Source of the DNA: Sulfurimonas sp. HSL3-7
GTDB taxonomy: Bacteria; Campylobacterota; Campylobacteria; Campylobacterales; Sulfurimonadaceae
NCBI RefSeq assembly: GCF_039645985.1
Contig: NZ_CP147919.1
Coordinates: 2,728,001 to 2,792,000 of the forward strand
Direction: 5' to 3'
Length of the DNA stretch: 64,000 bases
A model generated the notes under the pieces. That model searched no databases and had not been told where the DNA came from. It was given only the letters and a program-made list of their open reading frames with translations. Of this stretch, positions 27,256-35,707 are shown piece after piece. The position numbers were made by a program, and so were the translations under genes. How positions within the stretch are numbered: position 1 is the stretch's first letter; each line of letters starts with the position of its first letter.

Positions 27256-28467
27256 ATGAACCGCCACTCCATCTTCTTCAAACTCAACCTCCTCTTTGGC
27301 CTTGCCCTGCTGATGCTACTGCTGCTTTTCGGCTTTTTCAGGTTCAACACTGCCCTGCATGAACACCGCCTCGAGAGCCAGCGCGGCATGGAGCTGATGC
27401 GCCTGCTTCACCATACCAAGGCCGCCTCCGCCTCCCAACGCGCCGAACAGCTCGAAGAGGCGCAGTTCGAGCTGCTGCCGGCCGGCAGCCTGCCCACCGC
27501 CGCCAAGCTGCTGCCGGCACCAAGAAAAGAGCCCCGGCACCGTGCCCCTTTTGCCCTCTACATCGATGACGATACCTACTATTTCAAGTCCCTGATCCCG
27601 CATGACGACTTCCTGGTCAAAGACAGCCGCAAAGCCGATACCTTCGCCGGACTGCACCTTATCTTTCTGCTGCTGCTTGCCGGATTGACGGCACTCTACG
27701 TCACCCTAAGACGGAGCCTTCTGCCCCTGAAGGGCCTCACGCAGGAGATCCGCCGTTTTGCCAGGGGTGACAACGGAGTCGACACCGCCAGCACCCGACG
27801 CGACGAGATCGGTACGATCGCCAACGAGTTCAACGACGCCGTCAAGACGATCGTTCAGCTCCAATCCTCCCGTCAGCTCTTCCTGCGCAACATCATGCAC
27901 GAGCTAAAGACCCCGCTCACCAAAGGCAAACTGACCCTGGCGATGATGGAACCCGGCGAGGAGGTACGCTACCTTGACACCCTGCTCAACCGCATGGATT
28001 CCCTGATCAACCAGTTTGCCCGCATCGAAAAACTTCAGAGCGGCAACCGCCAAAAAGAGAGGCGGAAGATCTACGCCCTGATTCAAGAAGCCATCACCAA
28101 CCTCTACCTCGACAACGCCCAGAAGAGCCGTATCGAGATCAATGCCCAAAGAGAGGTGCAGATCGACGTCGACAGCGAGCTCTTTGTCAGCGCCCTTTCC
28201 AACCTTCTCGACAACGCCCTGAAATACACCGCCGACAAGACGGTCAAGGTCACTATAGAGCCGACGCAGATCTGCATCAGCAACCGGGCCGACACACTGC
28301 CGCAGCCTATCGAGGCGTACCTGCAGCCGTTTATCAGCGAACACCACAGCGACGGCGGAACGGGGCTGGGGCTCTACATCGTCGACACCGTCGTGAGCGC
28401 CCACGGTTTCACCCTCGACTACCGCTATGAACATGGCATCCACACCTTCTGCATCCGTTTCATATAA
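27256..28467 (+). CDS. Membrane sensor histidine kinase, ArsS-like
   Basis: A 403-residue kinase with two membrane helices (about 11-28 and 132-151) around a basic, Ala/Gln-rich periplasmic loop, a HAMP-like segment (RRSLLPLKGLTQEIRRFARG), the H-box RNIMHELKTPLTKG with His215, an N-box ALSNLLDNALKYT and G-box DGGTGLGLYIVD. The HELKTPLTKGKL form and overall size resemble the ArsS family of Campylobacterota. It follows its regulator directly. The signal is unknown; acid, metal or envelope stress are possibilities from the family and the Spy-like neighbour. Confidence 0.92.
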   Translation: MNRHSIFFKLNLLFGLALLMLLLLFGFFRFNTALHEHRLESQRGMELMRLLHHTKAASASQRAEQLEEAQFELLPAGSLPTAAKLLPAPRKEPRHRAPFALYIDDDTYYFKSLIPHDDFLVKDSRKADTFAGLHLIFLLLLAGLTALYVTLRRSLLPLKGLTQEIRRFARGDNGVDTASTRRDEIGTIANEFNDAVKTIVQLQSSRQLFLRNIMHELKTPLTKGKLTLAMMEPGEEVRYLDTLLNRMDSLINQFARIEKLQSGNRQKERRKIYALIQEAITNLYLDNAQKSRIEINAQREVQIDVDSELFVSALSNLLDNALKYTADKTVKVTIEPTQICISNRADTLPQPIEAYLQPFISEHHSDGGTGLGLYIVDTVVSAHGFTLDYRYEHGIHTFCIRFI

Positions 28468-28547
28468 CGGAGCACGGCGGCTAGATGCTTAACCCAAATT
28501 TTTTAGTGCTATTACTCTATTAATCTGAAAATTTAAGTCTAACGAAA

Positions 28548-28579
28548 TATTACTTATGTAATAGTTGCATAGCTAACTA
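28548..28579. promoter_or_regulatory. Candidate MarR operator upstream of the RND efflux operon
   Basis: Two overlapping palindromes lie 24-55 bases before the marR-type start: TATTACTTATGTAATA (28548-28563, six-base arms) and TAGTT-N8-AACTA (28562-28579). MarR repressors bind 16-20-base palindromes in their own promoter. Binding here is inferred. Confidence 0.45.
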
Positions 28580-28602
28580 ATATGCCCTCAAAGGAGTACT
28601 CT

Positions 28603-29064
28603 ATGGAGTACAAGCTTAGAAACTCGATCGGGTTTCGTTTTAACACCATCGGCAACAGGATCCATGCCATGTTTTCCAAGGCGATCGAGCCTTACGGCAT
28701 CGCTCCCGAACAGTTCGCCGCAATGAAAATGATCAGCGAAGACGGGGCCGTGACCCAGTCCAAGATCGCGGAGATGCTCGCCAAGGCCAAACCGACAGTG
28801 AGTCGAACGCTCGATGCACTCGAGAAAAAGGGGCTTATCACCCGCGACGAGGATACGGCCGACCGGCGCATCAAATATGTCCGGCTGACCGATGCGGGGC
28901 GTAAGGTGCTCGACGAGGTCATCCCGATCGCGAAGAGCTTTAACGATGCCATCTACGAACAGCTTACGCCGCAGGAGATCGAAACGTTTTTCCGCATCCT
29001 CGAAACCATCAGCAACACCGTCGAACAATGCACTTTAACAGGAGACAAACACCATGAAATATAA
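28603..29064 (+). CDS. MarR-family regulator of the RND efflux operon
   Basis: A 153-residue winged-helix regulator. The start at 28603 has AAAGGAG seven bases upstream and gives MEYKLRNSIGFRFNTIGNR; an ATG at 28582 lacks a site. The DNA-binding part shows TQSKIAEMLAKAKPTVSRTL, LEKKGLITRDEDTADRR and the wing KYVRLTDAG. It overlaps the adaptor gene by 11 bases, so it heads the operon and probably represses it. Confidence 0.92.
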   Translation: MEYKLRNSIGFRFNTIGNRIHAMFSKAIEPYGIAPEQFAAMKMISEDGAVTQSKIAEMLAKAKPTVSRTLDALEKKGLITRDEDTADRRIKYVRLTDAGRKVLDEVIPIAKSFNDAIYEQLTPQEIETFFRILETISNTVEQCTLTGDKHHEI

Positions 29065-30169
29065 GATTATCTCAACACTTTTGCTGGCCGTCGCCGCGCT
29101 CAGCCCGCTCTCGGCTCAGGAGGCGAAAGCCCCTGCCGCTACCCATGTCGACGTCTATGTCGTCCCGCCTGCGGCGCAGATGCCCATCACGCTGGAGTAC
29201 CCTGCCCGCCTCAAAAGCATCCGCAGCGCGACCGTCGTCTCTCGGGTCTCGGGCGTCCTGCAGAAAAAGATGTTCACCGAGGGTTCCTACGTCAAGAAAG
29301 GGACGCTGCTCTACCGCATCGAACCGGATATCTACGCCGCACTGGTACGCGAACGCCAGGCCGACCTCGCCCTGCAGGAGTCGGTACTGACCAAGACAAA
29401 GCGTGACTGGGATCGCGCCCAGTCACTCTACAAAGACAAGGCGATCAGTCTCAAAGAGTATGACGCCGCCCTCTCCTCGTACGAAACAGCCGTCGCCGAG
29501 GTCAATGCAGCCAAGGCGAAACTCGCTTCGGCCAGAGTCGACCTGAACTACACCGATGTCAGGGCGCCGATCAGCGGTATCGCCGGCATCAAAGCGACCG
29601 ACCTCGGCAACGTCGTCTCCTCTGGGACCCCGCTGGTCACTATCACCCAGACCGACCCGATCCATGCCGAGTTTTCCATTCCCGATACCGATTTCATCAA
29701 AGCCCAGGAGGCACACGCTGACGGCAGCTGGGACACATCTCTTCAGAAGAAGCTGACCGCGACGCTCAGCGTCAAGGGGGTGAACGCGACCGGCCGCATC
29801 GACTATGTCGCGCCCGTCATCAGCGAAAAGACCGGCAGCGTCCAGGCACGTGCCCTCTTTGAGAACAAAAAGGGCAGCCTCGTTCCGGGGTCGTTCGGAC
29901 GGGTCAAGGTCGAGGGGATCGTACGTAACGGCGCCCTGACGGTTCCACAGAAGGCGATCCTTCAGAACCCGCTCGGGACAATCGTCTTCATTGTCGAAGA
30001 GGGGAAAGCAGCCGTACGTCCGGTCATCCTCGGTGACGCTTCCGGCGAAAACTTCATCGTCAAAAAAGGGCTCAACGCCGGCGATACGGTCATCGTCAAC
30101 AACTTCTTCCGTGTCCGTCCCGGCGCTGCCGTTGCGATCGATAAGACAATCAACGGAGAGGGGGAATAG
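29054..30169 (+). CDS. RND efflux periplasmic adaptor (AcrA/MexA family)
   Basis: A 371-residue adaptor with signal peptide (MKYKIISTLLLAVAALSPLSA), lipoyl halves (ATVVSRVSGVLQKKMFTEGS and DVRAPISGIAGIK), a helical hairpin (about 85-150) and the beta-barrel and membrane-proximal domains to GDTVIVNNFFRVRPG. No lipobox cysteine is seen. AACAGGAGACAAACACC precedes the ATG within the marR-type gene. It connects the pump encoded next to the outer-membrane channel. Confidence 0.93.
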   Translation: MKYKIISTLLLAVAALSPLSAQEAKAPAATHVDVYVVPPAAQMPITLEYPARLKSIRSATVVSRVSGVLQKKMFTEGSYVKKGTLLYRIEPDIYAALVRERQADLALQESVLTKTKRDWDRAQSLYKDKAISLKEYDAALSSYETAVAEVNAAKAKLASARVDLNYTDVRAPISGIAGIKATDLGNVVSSGTPLVTITQTDPIHAEFSIPDTDFIKAQEAHADGSWDTSLQKKLTATLSVKGVNATGRIDYVAPVISEKTGSVQARALFENKKGSLVPGSFGRVKVEGIVRNGALTVPQKAILQNPLGTIVFIVEEGKAAVRPVILGDASGENFIVKKGLNAGDTVIVNNFFRVRPGAAVAIDKTINGEGE

Positions 30170-30171
30170 AG

Positions 30172-33100
30172 ATGTTCTCCAAGTTTTTCATCGACCGCCC
30201 GATTTTCGCATCGGTCCTCTCGATCATACTCGTCCTCGCGGGGCTGATCGCCATCAAGGGGCTGCCGGTACAGGAATACCCGAGTATCGTGCCGCCGCAG
30301 ATCTCGATCCAGGCCGTCTACCCCGGTGCTGACGCCGAGACGCTCTCCAAGACCGTCGCCTCGCCGCTTGAAGATGCGATCAACGGCGCGAAGAACATGA
30401 TCTATATGACCTCGACAGCCTCTCCGAGCGGTATCCTGCGGATGACCGTCACCTTTGCGACCGGGACAAAACCCGCTGATGCCAATGTCGACGTCAACAA
30501 CCGCGTGCAAGTCGCTTTGAACAAGCTACCCGAAGCGGTGCGCCGGCAGGGTGTCAGCATCCGCGAACGCTCCCCGGACATGCTGCGCGTCATCGCCTTC
30601 ACCTCCGAGGGTGAAAAACATGACGCACTCTGGCTCAACAACTACGCCATGATCAACGTCCTCGACGATATCAAGCGCATCAACGGCGTCGGCGACGCCT
30701 TTTTGTTCGGCAGCAAGGAGTACGCTATCCGCGTCTGGATCCGTCCCGACAAACTTGCAGCCTACGACCTGACTGTCGACGAGATCGTCAATATCATCGC
30801 CAGCCAGAACGTCCAGATCGGTGCCGGGCAGATCGGTGACGAACCGACAGCCTCCAAACAGGTCTATACCTATACGGTGCTGACGGAAGGGCGTCTCAAA
30901 ACCGCCAAGGAGTTCGGCAACATCATCGTCCGATCCAACCCAGACGGTTCGGCACTTCGCCTCAAAGACATTGCCGGTGTGGAGCTCGGTGCGGAACGTT
31001 ACATGCTCAATGCCCTCTACAACAAAAAACCGATGGCCGTCGCCGGTATCTTCCTGGCACCGGGTGCCAATGCCCTGGAGGTCTCGGCCGCGCTGGACAA
31101 AACCCTTGAAGAGGCCGCGACAAAATACCCTGAAGATGTCCGTGAGCATACCCTCTACGACACCACCAAGTTTGTCAAGGCCTCGATCGAAGAGGTGCTC
31201 AAGACCCTGGCCGAGGCGATCCTTCTCGTCATTGTCATCATCTACTTCTTCCTCGGCAACCTCCGCGCGACCATCATCCCGGTACTGGCGATCCCGGTCT
31301 CGCTGCTCGGCGCTTTTGCCGGACTCTATATGGCAGGCTATTCCATCAACCTGCTGACGCTTTTTGCCCTCATCCTCGCCATCGGTCTGGTGGTGGATGA
31401 CGCCATCGTCGTCATCGAGAACGTCGAAAGGATCCTGCGTGACAAAGAGGGCATCAGCGTCAAGGATGCCACCGTCGAAGCGATGCGCGAGATCACCGGT
31501 CCCGTCATCGCCATCGTTCTTGTCCTCTCCGCCGTCTTTATCCCGACCGCACTTGTCGGCGGATTCAGCGGTCTGATGTACCAGCAGTTCGCCATCACCA
31601 TCGTTATCTCCGTCGTCATCTCCGGTATTGTGGCGTTGACCCTGACACCGGCACTCTGCGCCGTCTTCCTGCGCGAACATGAGCCTGAACCCTTCTGGCT
31701 CGTCCGCAAGTTCCACGCCTTTTTCGACTACCTGACAAGGGGCTTTACGGCCGGTGTCAAGAAGGTGCTCAAATATGCCGTGCTCAACATCCTGATCTTC
31801 GGTCTGATGATCGCTGCGGCGGTCTGGGCGGTGCAGAAGCTGCCGAGCAGCCTGGTGCCCAACGAGGACAAAGGGGTGCTGATGGTTCTCTCCTACCTGA
31901 TGCCGGGCGCGTCGCTTTCGAGAACAACCGAGGTGCAGAAAGCGGTGACCGACACGATCCTTGCACACCCCGACACCTCGGATTTCGGCGGTATGGCGGG
32001 TATCGACCTCGTCACCTTCGCATTCAAATCCGATTCGGGCATCGGCTTCACCCACCTCAAAGACTGGTCGGAACGTCCGGAGCCGAACCAGAGTGCCCAG
32101 GCGATATCAGGGGCCCTGATGGGGAAACTCTCCCAGAACAAAGAGGCCTTTGTCCTGGCGGTCAACCCGCCTCCGATCAGGGGTATGAGCGCCACCGGCG
32201 GGTTTGAACTCTATGTTCAGGACCGTACCGGCGGCGAGATCGTTCAGCTTGACGCCTACATCAACGAGATCGTCCAGAAGGCCAATGCAAGACCGGAACT
32301 CACCATGGTACGCACCACCCTCAAAACCGGCGTACCGCAGTACCGCCTGACCATCGACCGGGACAAGGCCAAGGCCTACGGCGTCAACATCGACACCATC
32401 TACAGCACCCTCGGCTCGACCTTCGGCACCGGTTACGTCAACGACTTCAACCTCTACGGGCGGGTCTATCACGTCAACGTCCAGGTCGACCCGGAGTTCC
32501 GCGACAGTGTCGAAGATTACCGTTACATCTTCGTTCGCTCCGAAAACGGCGGGATGGTCCCGATCAGCTCCCTCGTCAAGACCGAACGGGTCGTCGGCCC
32601 GAGCGTGATCCAGCGCTTCAACATGTTCACCGCCGGACAGATCTCCGGACAGCCGGCACCGGGCTACAGCTCCGGCGATGCCATGCGCGTTATCCAGGAG
32701 GTTGCCGCAGAGGTGCTTCCTGAGGGCTACACCACGGCATGGGCAGGTACGGCCTACCAGGAGCAGAAGGTGGCGGAAAAGGGGAACAACACCTTTATCT
32801 TTGCGATCATCTTCACCTTCCTGGTCCTTGCCGCGCTCTATGAAAGCTGGAGTATCCCTTTTGCGGTCCTGATGACCGTTCCGTTCGCCCTGCTCGGCGC
32901 CGCACTCGGCGTCATGCTGCGCGGGCTTGAGAACGATATCTACTTCCAGGTCGGTCTGGTCACCCTCGTCGGGCTTGCCGCCAAAAACGCGATCCTGATC
33001 GTCGAATTTGCCCAGCAGAAACTGCGCGAAGGGCTTTCACTCTATGACGCTACTGTCGCAGGGGCACGTATCCGTTTCCGTCCGATCGTCATGACCTCGC

Positions 33101-33300
33101 TCGCCTTTATCGGCGGGACGCTGCCCTTGGCGATCAGTACCGGCGCCGGCGCAAACAGCCGCCATATCATCGGTACGACCGTTGTCAGCGGGATGGTGGT
33201 ACTCACCGTGATCGCGATCTTTTTTATCCCGCTATTCTACTATCTGATCATGCGATCGAAAGATAAGTTTGCCAAAAAAGGAGCCCAAGATGAGAAGTAG
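30172..33300 (+). CDS. RND multidrug efflux pump (AcrB/MexB family)
   Basis: Inner-membrane proton-driven pump of 1042 residues, full length for HAE-1 transporters. It shows the N-terminal motif KFFIDRPIFASVLSIIL, twelve membrane helices, the proton-relay pair in IGLVVDDAIVVIENVER, and GLAAKNAILIVEFA in the second half. Porter-domain motifs such as VNNRVQVALNKLP and AGTAYQEQ are present. It starts 2 bases after the adaptor and overlaps the channel gene by 11 bases. Substrates are probably drugs, bile-like detergents or solvents, by family only. Confidence 0.95.
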   Translation: MFSKFFIDRPIFASVLSIILVLAGLIAIKGLPVQEYPSIVPPQISIQAVYPGADAETLSKTVASPLEDAINGAKNMIYMTSTASPSGILRMTVTFATGTKPADANVDVNNRVQVALNKLPEAVRRQGVSIRERSPDMLRVIAFTSEGEKHDALWLNNYAMINVLDDIKRINGVGDAFLFGSKEYAIRVWIRPDKLAAYDLTVDEIVNIIASQNVQIGAGQIGDEPTASKQVYTYTVLTEGRLKTAKEFGNIIVRSNPDGSALRLKDIAGVELGAERYMLNALYNKKPMAVAGIFLAPGANALEVSAALDKTLEEAATKYPEDVREHTLYDTTKFVKASIEEVLKTLAEAILLVIVIIYFFLGNLRATIIPVLAIPVSLLGAFAGLYMAGYSINLLTLFALILAIGLVVDDAIVVIENVERILRDKEGISVKDATVEAMREITGPVIAIVLVLSAVFIPTALVGGFSGLMYQQFAITIVISVVISGIVALTLTPALCAVFLREHEPEPFWLVRKFHAFFDYLTRGFTAGVKKVLKYAVLNILIFGLMIAAAVWAVQKLPSSLVPNEDKGVLMVLSYLMPGASLSRTTEVQKAVTDTILAHPDTSDFGGMAGIDLVTFAFKSDSGIGFTHLKDWSERPEPNQSAQAISGALMGKLSQNKEAFVLAVNPPPIRGMSATGGFELYVQDRTGGEIVQLDAYINEIVQKANARPELTMVRTTLKTGVPQYRLTIDRDKAKAYGVNIDTIYSTLGSTFGTGYVNDFNLYGRVYHVNVQVDPEFRDSVEDYRYIFVRSENGGMVPISSLVKTERVVGPSVIQRFNMFTAGQISGQPAPGYSSGDAMRVIQEVAAEVLPEGYTTAWAGTAYQEQKVAEKGNNTFIFAIIFTFLVLAALYESWSIPFAVLMTVPFALLGAALGVMLRGLENDIYFQVGLVTLVGLAAKNAILIVEFAQQKLREGLSLYDATVAGARIRFRPIVMTSLAFIGGTLPLAISTGAGANSRHIIGTTVVSGMVVLTVIAIFFIPLFYYLIMRSKDKFAKKGAQDEK

Positions 33301-34690
33301 TATCCTGCTCTCCGTTACGGCCATTCTGCTGATGAGCGGCTGTTCTATGGCGCCGAAGCTTGAGATAAGCAAACAGGCGATGCCGGCAACACTCTCGGAT
33401 ATCAACGCCTCTTCACCCGTCGACCTTAAGTGGTGGGAGCAGTTCGGCGATGAACGGCTCAATACCCTCATCACCGAAGCGCTTGCCAACAACGACGATC
33501 TGAAACTGGCCCTGAGCAACGTAACGCTCGCCAGGGCCACGCTCGGCCTGAGCAACGCGGAACGCTACCCGACCATCGACGGCTCGGCATCGGCCTACCG
33601 TCAGAAGACGAGCGGTGAGAGCCTCTCGCCTTTTTCGGGTTTCATTTACAACAGTTTCGACCTCTCCCTCTCGGCCGCCTACGAGTTCGACTTCTGGGGC
33701 AAATACAGCAATATGGAAGCCTCGGCCCGTGCCGAGATGCTCGCCAGCGAGGCGGACATGGAGACCGTCCGCATCTCGCTCATCAGCAGTGTCGCCGAGC
33801 TCTATTTTGCCCTGATCACCTTCGATCGCCAGATCAAGGTGACGGCCGAAACGGTCGAGGCCTATAAAGAGAGTTACGACTACCGCCGCCGCCAATACGA
33901 CCACGGTGTCATCGATGCACTGGTCCTCGAACAGGCCCACTCTATCTATGCCAATGCCAAGCTGCAGCTGGCGACCTACAAAGAGGAGAAGCGCGTCGCG
34001 CAGAGCGCTCTCGCCGTTCTGATCGGCCGCTCACCGGATGCGATGTTCAACCAGGACGTGGCGACGGCAACTGCCCTCGCAATGCCGCTTGAAATTCCCG
34101 AGCAGCTAAGCTCCAACCTGCTGCAACAGCGCCCGGACATCCGGGCGGCAGAGGAGCGTATGCGTGCGGCCAATGCGACGATCGGCGTCGCCAAAGCCGC
34201 CTATTTCCCTTCGATCTCTTTGACGGGCACGGCCGGCTTCAGCAGCACGGAGCTGGGCGACCTGCTCAAATCGTCTGCCGGCATGTGGGGGTTCGGTCCC
34301 TCCCTGAACGTTCCGATCTTCGATTTCGGTCGCATCGAAAACAGCATCAAGATCGCCGAAGCCAAAAAGGATGCCGCGGTCATCACCTACGCCAAGACGG
34401 TCAAAAACGCCTTCAAAGAGGTCTATGACGCGCTTATAAAGATCGAGAGCACCCGTGAAAAACTGCTCGCACTCAACGAAGAGACCGAGGCCCTTGAAAA
34501 GGTCCTTATGCACTCTCAGCAGCGTTTTGACAGCGGCTACGGCACCTACCTGGAAGTGGTCGCGAGCAAACGCGCCCTGCTGAGCTCACGGATCAACCTG
34601 ATCGCCCAGAACGACGCATTGATCGCCAATCAGATCACCCTCTACAAAGCCCTCGGCGGCGGCTGGGAACCGCAGGAGGAGAGCCGATAG
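33290..34690 (+). CDS. RND outer-membrane channel lipoprotein (NodT/OprM type)
   Basis: A 466-residue TolC-superfamily channel. The start at 33290 has AAAAAAGGAG about six bases upstream and gives a lipoprotein signal with lipobox LLMSGCS, so Cys is near residue 18. The NodT pattern follows: VDLKWWEQFGDERLNTLI, AYEFDFWGKYSNMEASARAE and a second repeat LNVPIFDFGRIENSIKIAE. It closes the MarR-adaptor-pump operon and completes the tripartite efflux system. Confidence 0.93.
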   Translation: MRSSILLSVTAILLMSGCSMAPKLEISKQAMPATLSDINASSPVDLKWWEQFGDERLNTLITEALANNDDLKLALSNVTLARATLGLSNAERYPTIDGSASAYRQKTSGESLSPFSGFIYNSFDLSLSAAYEFDFWGKYSNMEASARAEMLASEADMETVRISLISSVAELYFALITFDRQIKVTAETVEAYKESYDYRRRQYDHGVIDALVLEQAHSIYANAKLQLATYKEEKRVAQSALAVLIGRSPDAMFNQDVATATALAMPLEIPEQLSSNLLQQRPDIRAAEERMRAANATIGVAKAAYFPSISLTGTAGFSSTELGDLLKSSAGMWGFGPSLNVPIFDFGRIENSIKIAEAKKDAAVITYAKTVKNAFKEVYDALIKIESTREKLLALNEETEALEKVLMHSQQRFDSGYGTYLEVVASKRALLSSRINLIAQNDALIANQITLYKALGGGWEPQEESR

Positions 34691-34725
34691 CAAGCGGCCT
34701 GTTTCCCCTGTTTCCGATAAAGTGC

Positions 34726-34748
34726 TATAATTAGTGTAATTACACTAA
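34726..34748 (+). promoter_or_regulatory. Promoter -10 with perfect 18-base palindrome
   Basis: A consensus TATAAT at 34726-34731 is directly followed by TTAGTGTAATTACACTAA (34731-34748), a perfect palindrome overlapping the expected transcription start of the dioxygenase-like gene and ending 13 bases before its ATG. A repressor bound there would block transcription. The regulator is unknown. Confidence 0.6.
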
Positions 34749-34761
34749 GAAGGAGGGTGCC

Positions 34762-35616
34762 ATGACACGAAAAGAGTTTTTGAGACTGCTCACCTTCGTC
34801 CTAGGAGGCCTTGCCATGCCTTTACCCGCCACATCCCATCCCGTACATAGAGCGCCCGCCCTTTTTGCGGGCCACGGCAGTCCGATGAATGCCATCGAGA
34901 CCAACGCTTTCACCCATTCGTTGCGTGAACTGGGCAAAAGTCTGGAAAAGCCCAAAGCCATCCTGGTGGTCTCCGCGCACTGGACGCCGCCCTATTTCGG
35001 CGTTTCGGTCCATCAAAACAGTGATCTGAAATATGACTTTTTTGGCTTTCCAAAGGCGCTGGAGGAGGTGCAATACCCGGCTGGGAACGCCGCCTTTCTG
35101 CTGCCAACACTCAACAAACTCTTCACCCCTCTGCAGGTGAAGGATCGCGGACTTGACCACGGGGCGTGGAGCGTTCTCGTGCACCTTTTCCCCGATGCGG
35201 ATATCCCTGTCATGCAGCTGGGTATCCATCGCGGCCTCTCTTTGCGCGAACATTTTGAGGTCGGAAAGAGGTTGAAAGCCCTGCGCGAGCAGGGGGTAAT
35301 GATCATCGGCAGCGGCAATATCACGCACAACCTGCAGGAGGCCCGCATGCCAAAAGAGGCCCCTGCCGTCAAGTGGGCCGTCGACTTCGACGATTATGTC
35401 AAAAAGGCTATCATCGAACGTGACTTCGAGGCACTGATCGATGTGGAGAACAGAAACCGCTACACCAGACTCGCCCACCCGACGCTCGAACACTACATCC
35501 CGCTGCTCTATGTGGCGGGCGCGTCGTTTGACGACGATGAGAACCGTTTTGTCTATGAGGGGATGGAGCACGGAAGCCTGAGTATGCGGAGCTGGCTGCT
35601 GCAGTCGATTTTATAA
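34762..35616 (+). CDS. DODA-type extradiol dioxygenase, YgiD-like
   Basis: A 284-residue member of the class III extradiol ring-cleavage family (4,5-DOPA dioxygenase, YgiD). Metal ligands are visible: His in FAGHGSPMNAIE, His in VVSAHWTPPYFG and His late in YTRLAHPTLEHYIPLLYVAG; GLDHGAWSVLVHLFP and GSGNITHNL are conserved active-site segments. An unusual N-terminal stretch (FLRLLTFVLGGLAMPLPATS) looks like a signal sequence, so the enzyme may be exported, unlike most YgiD proteins. AAGGAGG precedes the ATG. A palindromic operator lies upstream. Confidence 0.88.
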   Translation: MTRKEFLRLLTFVLGGLAMPLPATSHPVHRAPALFAGHGSPMNAIETNAFTHSLRELGKSLEKPKAILVVSAHWTPPYFGVSVHQNSDLKYDFFGFPKALEEVQYPAGNAAFLLPTLNKLFTPLQVKDRGLDHGAWSVLVHLFPDADIPVMQLGIHRGLSLREHFEVGKRLKALREQGVMIIGSGNITHNLQEARMPKEAPAVKWAVDFDDYVKKAIIERDFEALIDVENRNRYTRLAHPTLEHYIPLLYVAGASFDDDENRFVYEGMEHGSLSMRSWLLQSIL

Positions 35617-35629
35617 TTCTTATACATCC

Positions 35630-35646
35630 TCCCGCCTAAAGCGGGA
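35630..35646 (+). terminator. Hairpin after the dioxygenase gene
   Basis: TCCCGC CTAAA GCGGGA gives a six-base GC-rich stem 14 bases past the stop. There is no strong T-run, so termination is plausible but weak. It also lies at the convergent end of the HD-GYP gene. Confidence 0.4.
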
Positions 35647-35707
35647 AGATCCAACTATACCTTTGTACATTAGAGCAGCACCCTGTTCTAAAAAGCGGTG
35701 ACACCGG

